Shown here: positions 55,322-64,000 of the stretch, one piece after another | Layout: each line of letters begins with the position of its first letter | How positions within the stretch are numbered: position 1 is the first letter of the stretch | Source: Plantago major | Lineage: Eukaryota; Streptophyta; Magnoliopsida; Lamiales; Plantaginaceae | Reading direction: 5' to 3' | Length of the DNA stretch: 64,000 nt | Assembly (NCBI GenBank): GCA_026545765.1 | Contig: CM048842.1 | Location: 21,850,667-21,914,666, forward strand | Program-made: the position numbers and the translations under genes | The notes under the pieces: generated by a model | Databases searched by the model: none | Told to the model about the DNA's origin: nothing | What the model saw: the letters and a program-made list of their open reading frames with translations, nothing else

Positions 55322-58300
55322 TCAGTCCTTAGGCAACTCCATTAATCCAAGATTATGTCTTAAAGTCAAGAACCGGCTTTCTTGTAGGGGCTTGGTGAAG
55401 ATATATGCAAGTTGGTCTTCTGTGCCAATCTTGAGTATCTCTATATTGCCTTTCTCAACATGGTCTCTGATGAAGTGGTGTCTAACATCAATGTGCTTTT
55501 TTCTGGCATGGAACTTGGGGTTCTGTGTGATTGCAATAGCACTTGTGTTATCACAGAAAATGGGAGTTTTCTCTTCATTGAGTGCATAGTCTCTGAGTTG
55601 TTGTTGAATCCACAGAATTTGTCTTTGCCTGACAACCGGTGACAATATATTCAGCCTCTATGGTAGAAGTTGCAATTGAGTTTTACTTTTTGCTAAACCA
55701 TGAGATAAGTCTAGTTCCCAGAAACTGACAAGTTCCTGAGGTACTTTTTCTTTCAAGCATTGATCCAGCATAATCAGCATCTGAGTAACCAGCCAAACTC
55801 AATCCACTTTCTTTAGGATACCACAAACCTACATCTACTGTACCTTTCACATACCTTAATATTTTCATAGCAATATTGTAGTGTGATTGTATTGGATTTG
55901 TTTGAAATCTAGCACACACACCAACTGCATATTGAATATCAGGTCTGCTTGCAGTAAGGTAAAGTAGTGAACCTATCAATTTCCTATACTTGTGTTCATC
56001 AACACTCTTATCTGATTCAGTATAGGTCATCTTGGTTCCTATGCTCATAGGTATCTTAGCATTCTTTTCAGAAGGCTTAAGATTGAACTTTGTGAGCATG
56101 TCTGTTGCATACTTTGTCTGACTAATGAATATTCCATCATTGAGTTGCTTGACTTGCAATCCAAGGAAATAGTTCAATTCTCCCATCATGCTCATCTCAA
56201 ACTTATTTTTCATGAGATTTGCAAAGTCATCACAAAGTTGCTTGTCCTTAGATCCAAATATGATGTCATCAACATATACTTGAACTAAGAGTAGTTTCCC
56301 ATCATGATTTAAAGTAAATAAAGTTTTATCAACTTCACCTTTCTTGAAACCACTTTCCAGAAGGTATTTGGCCAAAGTGTCATACCATGCTCTTGGAGCC
56401 TATTTCAGTCCATATAGAGCTTTCTGTAGCTTATAGACCATTCTACTTTCTGAGGAAATTTCAAAGTCAGGTGGTTGTTCAACATAGACTTCCTCAGCAA
56501 GTTCACCATTCAAGAACGCACTTTTGACATCCATCTGATAAACTTTAAAGTCTTTATAAGCTGCAAAGTCCAGAAAGAGTCTTATTGCATCCAATCTGGC
56601 AACTGGTGCATATGACTCATCAAAATCTAAACCTTCAGTCTGGGTGAATCCCTTGGCAACCAACTTTGCTTTGTTTCTGGTTATTTCACCAGATTCATTC
56701 ATCTTGTTTCTGAAAACCCACTTAGTTCCAATCACAGATATTCCTTCTACAAATGGAACTAGTTTCCAGACTTTGTTTCTCTCAAGCGATCGACTCTTCT
56801 TGCATTGCAGAGATCCAGTCTTGGTCTCTTAATGCTTCTTGTATAGTTTTAGGTTCAATGTTTGAGATGAAACATCCAAAGAGAGACTTAGCATTTTCAG
56901 CTATTGCTCTCCTAGTCCTAACACCTTGATTGATTGGTCCAATCACATCTTTTGCAGGACGATCCTTGATCCATCTCATCATGGGTTTAGGGCTAGTAGG
57001 GTCAACATCTATGTGTTCTGAATGTGAATCACTATGATTATGACTTGATACTTCTTCAGTATCTGTGACATCTTGTACCTTAGAGGGGCGGTGAATGTCT
57101 GACACTTGCTTAGTGTGAGAGCTTTCTGGGTCATGCCTGTCAGAGAGGTCATATCCAGAGTTAGCTCTCTGATGAACATCTTCAGTTTCCATTTTTGGAA
57201 TTCTCATAGGAAATTCTTCATCATGTCTGAGAATCATCTGGTTGTTACTAGGCATTTCATGCTTTTCATCGTCAGAGTCATCCTCCCTTTCCACAATGAT
57301 GTTTTTTCCTTTCTGAGGGTTCTTCTTCAGAATCCTTTATCATTAGTTCCTTGAACCTTTCTGAGAGTTCATCAGCAAGGGGTGTTTTATTGCTTCCTTC
57401 ATAGAATACAACATGAACTGATTCTTCAATCTTCTTTGTTCTTTTGTTGTAAACTCTGTATGCTTTTCTATTCATAGAATAACCAAGAAACACACCTTCA
57501 TCTGCCTTTGGTTGAAATGTTCTTAGATACTCTTTTCCATTGTTAAGAACAAAACATCTACAACCAAACACTTTCAGATGTTTGATATTAGGGGGTCTAC
57601 CAACCAAGAGTTCATATGGGGTCTTGTCATGGTGTTTGTTTATTAAACATACATTACGAGTGTAGCATCTTTGTGTTCTGACTTCAACCCAATAAACTTC
57701 ACTTATTTCAGTGTCAGCTAACATTGTCCTTGCTGCTTCTTTAAGGGTTCGATTTTTCCTTTCTGCAACACCATTTTGTTGTGGTGTTCTCACAGAGGAA
57801 AGTTGGTGTTGTATACCTTTGCTGGTACGAAACTCCTTTATGTACTGGTTGACAAACTCAGTACCATGGTTTGTTCTGATTGCAGATACTTTGTCATTTT
57901 TCATGACTTCAAGCTTATTCAACAAATTTGGTATCTCCACCATAGCATCAGATTTTTGCTTCAGAAAGACAACCCAAGTGAATCTTGAGAAGTCATCTAC
58001 AATAACCAGACCATACTTCTTTCCTGCATAACTAGTTACAGATGATTCAAAAAGATCCATGTGTAATAGTTGCAGTGGTCTAACACTAGAGTGTCTGGTT
58101 TTGGTCTTGAAAGAGATCTTGGATTGTTTCCCCATCTGACAGGCAGAACAGATACCATCCTTTCTGAAAGATGTTTTGGGAAGACCAACCACTAACTCTT
58201 TCTTGGCAAGTTTGTTCAGAGTTTTGAAATTCAAGTGACGCATTCTTTTGTGCCATAACCAGTGCTCTTCTGTGTGACCTGATTGACTCACCATGAGACA

Positions 58301-58677
58301 TTCTTCAGTTATGGCAGATGCCCAATTGGCAACATAAAGACTGCCTTTCCGTCGAGCAACCAAGACTGTCTGCTTTGACTCATTGTCAATAAGTTTGCAA
58401 TACTTTGCTTTGAATTTCACAGTGAATCCCTTGTCTGCAAATTGGCTCATGCTAAATAGATTATATTTCAAACCTTTAACATGTAATACGTCAGTGATTG
58501 TTAATGATCCTAATTTGACGTTGCCAGATCTCAAAGAGGGATTTAATTCTCCTCCAAAGCCGTCGATGTCGGTCCAGTGTTGCAAGCTTTGTAGTTGACC
58601 AGATTTGCTTTGTCTCCTGTCATGTGCTTTCCGCATCCACTATCAAATAGCCATTGAGCCTTAGTCCAAGAGGCGTT
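55322..58677 (-). pseudogene. pol: pol of E3: protease, integrase, RT, RNase H (degraded)
   Basis: Protease (DSGCGKHMTGD near 58640), GAG-pre-integrase (WHKRMRHLN near 58240) and the integrase core occupy one open frame (57278-58636). The catalytic Glu is kept in NGVAERKNR (GAA at 57761-57763). RT ([14 protein letters not shown] near 56660, YVDDIIFGS near 56262) and RNase H (DADYAGS near 55770, DNTSAIAI near 55535) follow in separate frames. Breaks: frame shift near 57290, a scrambled patch near 56785, a stop in place of Gln at 56400-56402, and a scrambled patch near 55630-55650. It ends ELPKD-stop at 55322. Confidence 0.9.
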
Positions 58678-58700
58678 CTGCACAAAACAGGAAACAGGAG

Positions 58701-61207
58701 TTAGGTTCTTGCCTCAGAGATAGAACCACTTAGACTAAACATTCTTCCAGTAGGAATCCACATTTTAGTGAATTTTGTTGCGAGTTTGTTTTTGTCTAAC
58801 TTGATCAGAAGGAGATGCAATAAAATCAATAATTTTGATCTCAATCTTCCTTCTTGGGGTGTTTCTAGGTGTTCCCTTTAGTGCTTTCTGGACCCTGGGT
58901 TTCTGGGGTTGCTTTTCAGCAAACTTAGCCTTTCTGGCCAGGTTCCTTCTAGCTCTGGCATTCAGTTTTTTAGTGGCTTGATATTTCTTCCACTTCTGTC
59001 TATTGCTACGTGCAATATCAGCCTTGCGCCATTGTTCTTGTCCTTCCTTATATTGTTGCAGAAGGACCTTTCCAATAGCACGATAGCCAATGCCATTTCG
59101 AACACCTTTGGCTTTCTGAATGAACTCTTCAGAAGCCTTACTAGTTTCTGCACCATCTTTATTTTCATAAAATGGTACAGTAGAGAATTTGCCTATTCCA
59201 GCAATTCTTCCCTTCCTAGTAATGCAGCAATGTGGATGGTTGCATATCTGAGGGTTGTGTTTCTTTTCAGAAAACTAATCCACATGTTCCTTGTGAACTT
59301 GTTGTTCTTTCAAAGGCTGGGTTGCAACTCCTTTTCCTTTGTCAACTACCCTAGCTTTCTGAGCAATGCTATAGGTGGTTGAAGAATCATTCTGTTGACT
59401 TTTTACAAAGGTCAACCTTTCATCACTCTTCTTCAGAGGAGATGAATTACTAGATTGTTCATCAAGTCCAAGTCCACCTTTCTCAGAGGGATCTCTCAGA
59501 TAGGATTGAACCTCATTGAGAGTGTCACTAGCCTTTGCATAAGATTGGAAGGATAGCTCTTTCTTTCTAAGTTCTTCATTCTCAGAAAGCAGCTTCATCA
59601 ATTTCTTATTAAGTTCATCCAAGGCTAGTTTGTAAGAATTTTCATTCTCAGATATCTGAGTTTTCAGAAAGGCTATTTTAGCGTTCTTGTTCTCAGATAC
59701 TCTGGTTAGCTCAGAAACCTCTTTTTCAAGAGTTTCTTTGCTTTCCTCTAGAATTCTGGTTTTGGATTGTGCTTCCAGAAATTCTTTCTCATAACGATCC
59801 AATTCACTTTCGACCAACTCCAGATCCTCAATTCCATCATCACTCTCATAGTACAGAAATTGTGAATTGTTAGTTACCTCATCAACCATAAGACATATTT
59901 CAATGTTGGAGATGTCTGGACCAGCAGTCTCAGCAACTCCACACATTTCATTCTTCTTAAGGCCAAAGTCGATTACATCGTGGGTGATTCCACACAATTC
60001 TGGTAATGGTAGGTTTGAGTCATCTGAATCTTCATCTTCAGAATCTGTCTCAATGTCTAGAGCATCAAGTTGAATTTGAATCTTCTTCCTTTCTTCAGTC
60101 AGTAAGGCCCTTTGATTTCTCTTGAAATTTCTTCTGTCCTTCTTGTCACCTATCTTGAGCTTGTTTAAAGCAGGACAATCTCTTTTGAAGTGACCAGGCT
60201 TTTGACCATAGAAGCAGATATCATTTCCTATTTTTGCAGCTTCAGTACTAACACCTTTCTGAATGGGGGTGTTCAGAGAGTTGTTCATTTGTATGTTCTT
60301 GTACTGATGATAGTTTGGGCCAAGATGCTTTTTTAGCTTTTCTTCTCTCAATCTCTTGACTCACAAATTTCTTCATGTGTCTTACTGCAAGAGAATTTTC
60401 TTCAGATGCATCTTTGGTATCCTTCTTTTCAGAAGTACCTTGAGAAACTAGAGCAACACTTTGCAACTTTTCAGTTGTTTGTTCTCTCTGAGTTGTCTCA
60501 TAGTCTACAGTAGCAAGATGAGAAAAGAGCTCTACTGGAGTAATATTTGGCATCCCTTGGTTGAAATAAAAGAACTTAGTGTGCTCCCAGTTGTGATTGA
60601 GACTTCTGACAATAGTCTTAATCTTTTCTGGCTGGGAGTATCTATTGCTTTCACCAAGTGCAGCCATATCACTCATAAGTGTAGTAAACCTGAAATCAAG
60701 TTCTTCCAGAGTTTCAGTGGGACCTTGTTTGAAGTTTTGGAACTTCAATTTAAGAACTTCGAACTTGTTTTCCTTGGTTTTCTCAGTTCCGGCACAGATT
60801 TCTTCAATCAATTGCCAGGCAACTTTCGCCATTTTAGCACCCCAAAGTTTACACTGTATGTGCTCAGGTGTAGATCTAATTATGATATTACGAGCTTGAC
60901 CATCCAATCTGTGTCTCTTGGCATCTTCAGATGTCCAGAGCTCTCTTGGCTTGTCTTCATACATAATGCTTCCATGAGCAACACGACCACTATCACTAGC
61001 AGCCGCATCCTCGCTTCCATCTTCCTTGTCTGAGGCTTTTCTTCCATCAGACACCTCAGTAACTTGTTTGAGTTGTCTGATTTTGATAGGCCCTTCATTG
61101 ATGACATAGATCATCTCGTCACTAATGGCCTCCAGATGGAGCATCATGTTGTTCTTCCATTTCTCGTAGTTTTCTGGCTTCAGAACGGGTGCATCACTCA
61201 AAGACAT
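58701..61207 (-). pseudogene. gag: gag of E3
   Basis: It starts MSLSDAPVLKPENYEKW at 61207 (the frame extends seven codons upstream to an ATG at 61228, but the MSLSD start is shared with E1). The gag core is intact to about 60350, where the frame shifts. A second frame (59275-60351) carries the zinc knuckle CFYGQKPGHFKRDC, with the second Cys replaced by Gly, and the coiled-coil tail. A TAA at 59275-59277 precedes the last segment, which ends at the shared terminal TAA (58701-58703). Confidence 0.9.
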
Positions 61208-61310
61208 ACCTGCACACTTAACACACAAATTATATAGTCCTCAGAAAGGGAAAAAGTTCCTTCACCTATCTGGGGATCTAGGTTCAGTGCAGAAGGCTTG
61301 TGAACTTCCT

Positions 61311-61322
61311 GCTCTGATACCA
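61311..61322 (-). other. Primer binding site of E3
   Basis: GCTCTGATACCA on the plus strand is the reverse of the initiator-Met tRNA primer site, two bases from the 5' LTR. Confidence 0.92.
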
Positions 61323-61324
61323 CT

Positions 61325-62747
61325 TATTGGTCCAGATAACGACAAAGTAAAAGACTAGAGAGGGGGGGGGGGTGAATAGTCTTTTAAAACTTTTGTCGAT
61401 AAACATAGTTTCTCAGAAACCTGGGGGTTTCTGGTTTCTGATACTTAAATTCAGAGCGCGGAAGACTTTAAGATAGGTAAGTGCAGAAACAATAAGTATG
61501 TGTGTGTGCTTTGCTGAAATGTAAATACAGAAAGGTAAATGACACAGCAAGTATAGTGGTATCTGGAGGTGGCGTAATCCTCCAACTAATCCACTTCGGT
61601 CTTTCTGAGACCTAGAATTCACTAGAACAGATAATTGAGTTCACCTTACAATATTCCTATTCTAAGATTCTTAAACAAATGGTTTCCAACCAAATGTTCC
61701 CCCTGAGTTATTCCCCAGCTCCTAGAGCTAAGTACTTCCTCTACTCAGATAACCTTGGAGTTATTCCTTGATTTCCCAAATCAAGTACTTCCTATACTCC
61801 ACGCCTTGATGGTGTTGGTTATAAGGTTGTCAGAGAGGCTTCTCGTATAACTTTTCAGTTATGTTTTCAGAGAGCCTAATAGAACAAGACTACTTAATAC
61901 ACTTGTTCAGTGGATGGCGATCGCTCTTCTTGACCCAAGTAATTGATGTCCGCTTACGGAGAATGAGCTTGAAGGGTATCGATAGTTCAACTCTTTCACG
62001 AATAACAATCTCTTGTTAAGGTTCGGACAACTTAGAACTACTAGTGATTCTTGAAAACGTAAAGCTTTCAGAAAGGGTAGTAGAGTGTTTGAGAGAATAC
62101 TTTGCTTGATGGTAAGTTTGCAAGATAGAGCGTTCTAAGGTGTATTTCTCAGCATCTAAGTGCGTGATATATATAGATGAATTTGAGAGTTGTTGGAATG
62201 ATATCCCTTAGACACAATTCAAATTCAGTCCATACTTATCTTGAAATGAGTACTCAGAAGTCCTTGTCTCATGTCTCAGAGAGGACTGTGCTTTTGACTT
62301 TTCTGCCGATGCAATTAATGCACTTGTACTATTTCTTGTCCTGTAGTCTTCAACGGATACATGAGCCTTTCTGATGGCTTGCATGCTCCATACTCATGAT
62401 GTCATATGTCCAGAATCATATTTCAAAAGTAAGTAAATATACTTAAGAAAGGATTAATGACAGTCTTTCTGAGTTAGACTAAACCTTGATGTCTTCATAA
62501 ATCTTGTGCAATCTTCAGTCTTCTAATCTTCAGAAAAGCTCCATTGCTAGGATTGATCTTCATGGTCTTCTAGAAAGAAAATTTACACTCATAGACCTAT
62601 AATCCTAATACAAGATTTACTAGACTAATCATACTCAGTGATTTCCTCTTTTACAATGTTCAAGTGAACCAAGAGTACTTAATCACCTTTCTGGCTAAGA
62701 TAAGAACATGTGATGAGTGATCAAAATACTAACAAATATTCCTAACA
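61325..62747 (-). repeat. 5' LTR of E3 (1423 bp)
   Basis: It pairs with 47389-48796. The inner terminal dinucleotide is TA instead of TG (61325-61326), a G-to-A change at the LTR tip. Dense differences from the partner lie only in 61915-62060. It ends ATTCCTAACA at 62747. Confidence 0.94.
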
Positions 62748-64000
62748 GTCAGAATACGATTTAATTCCTCCCTTGCTTTCTATTCTTCTGCCGCATCAAT
62801 GTGTGAAATTTACCAGATTTTGCTTGTTTGGTGGGAAGGCCCACGATACTCTAGATGTGAGCTGATCTTGTATTTAGTTTATCTCTTACTCTTTTGCTAT
62901 AACAAAAAACTCAGTAGCCACTTTTATGTTTTCAAAATAAGTCGATTTTTTATTCCTTGTTATAACCTACCTATTATCTCACTGGTGTTTGGGTGTGCTC
63001 TTTTATTTTTTTCTGCAGTGGACACAGACTGGTCTCTCTGATAGCATTGGTCACCGTATCTCTAGTCTGAAACACAACATCTCTCTTCGCTCACGACTGA
63101 TCTTGGACCCGAAAATTCTGGCTGATTTGGGACAAAAGCTGCAGTTGACTTAATATGAGGAACAGGCAGTTAAAATTCCGGTCGAATTGTGGAAAGCATC
63201 CGAGATTGATTTTGGGCTCTGCTTGGTTGGCCGCACTTTGTCTCGAAAGGCAGTACATTTGGAATCTTTGGAGAGAACTTTGATTGAGAGTTGGGCTCCA
63301 GTCGGTGGGGTTACCTTCAAAAAGATAGGGATGACCGATTTCTGTTCCAGTTTCAATTTGAGGGTGATATGAAGCGAGTTATGTGGCGTAGTCCGTGGGC
63401 GTTCGATTGGAATCTAGTTATTCTTCGCCCTATAGCCCAGGATGAGGTTCTAGAATTGGTGAACCTGGATGTTTGTGACTTTTACGTCCAAATCACAGGG
63501 TTACCTATATCCTGTATTCATAGGAAAATGACAGAGTTTGTGGGTAATTCAATGGGTCTGTTTGTTGCTTTTGATGGTGAAGATCATAAGGGGGCTAATG
63601 GTTCTGTGATGTGAATCAGAGTTACGTTGAATATTACTAAGCCATTACTTCGAGTGTTGAATATTGAAGGGCCAAATGATAGAGTTTTTCAATTGCATTT
63701 AACCTATGAAAAACTACCCAACTTCTGCTATTTCTGTGGGAAGATAGGACATCTCGTTGAGGATTGTTCACAATGCTTTGATATCGTCGAGGAGAATGAT
63801 CATATTGACGATTCGAAGTTAGCCTATGGAGATTGGCTTCGTGCTCGTCAGATTACTAAATTTATTGGAGGAAGCAGTTCACGCCCACCTCGCAGTTTCG
63901 TTGGCAAGATCCAGTTGGCAAAGGATACTCCGTCCAGCACTCCGACACCAAACCAAGGTAAGGGTATTGTGGGTACATCAGTAAGTGTTTTTGCGAAAGG
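62748..64000 (+). mobile_element. Second LINE copy, 5' end missing, runs off the window
   Basis: It aligns with 16979 onward of the first LINE at roughly 94%. The first 108 or so bases of the LINE and its left TSD are missing at the E3 junction. It retains a 94-bp piece of ORF1 and a 21-bp in-frame piece near 63082-63102 that the first copy lacks. Confidence 0.9.
63102..64000 (+). pseudogene. LINE ORF1 of the second copy, partial
   Basis: Same protein as 17312-18755. Here the first Met codon is TTG, followed by TAA near 63152. The DUF4283-like start (LVGRTLSRKAVHLESLERTLIESWAPVGG is the segment missing from copy 1; read in two parts around 63225 and 63265) is present. A 1-nt deletion near 63330 shifts the frame, and CGA to TGA makes a stop at 63612-63614. 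The zinc knuckle CYFCGKIGHLVEDC (about 63726-63767) is intact. The window ends inside the Pro/Ser-rich part. Confidence 0.85.

Larger units (their letters stand above)
47389..62747 (-). mobile_element. Ty1/copia LTR retrotransposon E3, complete
   Basis: E3 is 15359 bp, of the same subfamily and layout as E2. Flanks are GTCAT on the left and GTCAG on the right: four of five bases agree, because a deletion begins inside or just after the right target duplication. LTRs are 47389-48796 and 61325-62747. It sits between copy 2 of the duplicated segment and a LINE that has lost its 5' end. Confidence 0.95.

Noticed and set aside
47384-62752. A perfect target duplication for E3
   Set aside because: The flanks are GTCAT and GTCAG. 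Only four bases agree, so I report it as imperfect and linked to the adjacent deletion.

Overview
The window is repeat-rich DNA from the nuclear genome of a flowering plant, probably a dicot. It contains three related Ty1/copia-type LTR retrotransposons primed by initiator-Met tRNA, a plant L1-type LINE, a CACTA DNA transposon, a plastid psaA fragment, and fragments resembling a plant RRP6-like exonuclease and histone H2A. No intact host gene, rRNA, tRNA or CRISPR array is visible. The species cannot be named from the sequence.

Layout. 1-14665: copia element E1 (+ strand; its 5' LTR starts left of the window). 14666-16572: the first copy of a duplicated genomic segment, carrying a plastid insertion. 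16872-39530: a LINE with a 15-bp target duplication and a poly-A tail. Inside its ORF2 sits a CACTA transposon (21222-37876, TSD TGA), and inside that sits copia element E2 (21728-37057, - strand, TSD ACCGC). 39546-45810: AT-rich sequence with local repeats and gene debris (RRP6-like exon, H2A 3' end). 45811-47388: the second copy of the duplicated segment, interrupted by copia element E3 (47389-62747, - strand). It resumes at 62748-64000 inside a second copy of the LINE. The duplication breaks exactly at the 3' LTR of E1, so the two copies behave as paralogous empty and filled insertion sites.

E1, E2 and E3 belong to one family of unusually large copia elements (about 15.3 kb, LTRs 1.39-1.63 kb). 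The order is LTR, PBS, gag, PR-INT-RT-RNaseH, a hairpin-rich spacer with a TATA-bearing promoter-like block, a long accessory gene, PPT, LTR. The accessory gene occupies the place of the 'env-like' gene of Sireviruses, but no membrane segment or signal peptide is visible. It has basic clusters, acidic runs and coiled coils. It is also broken by four (E1) or five (E2, E3) short intron-like segments of 76-83 bp with GT..AG ends (two acceptors decayed). The exons between them begin in phase 0 and nearly all are multiples of three. Own promoter, own introns and in-frame cassette exons together suggest a separately transcribed, spliced accessory mRNA inside a retrotransposon. This is the most novel feature of the window. 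All three copies carry stops and frameshifts in gag, pol and the accessory gene, so none looks autonomous today.

Two other signals deserve attention. Short motifs are strongly over-represented across coding and non-coding parts of the elements (TCAGATATCTGA-like in E1, CTTTCTGAG-like in E2 and E3). There are also local patches where CAG/CTG sites are scrambled into CG-containing sequence between otherwise near-identical copies, which may be a biological process or a long-read consensus artefact at methylated CHG sites.
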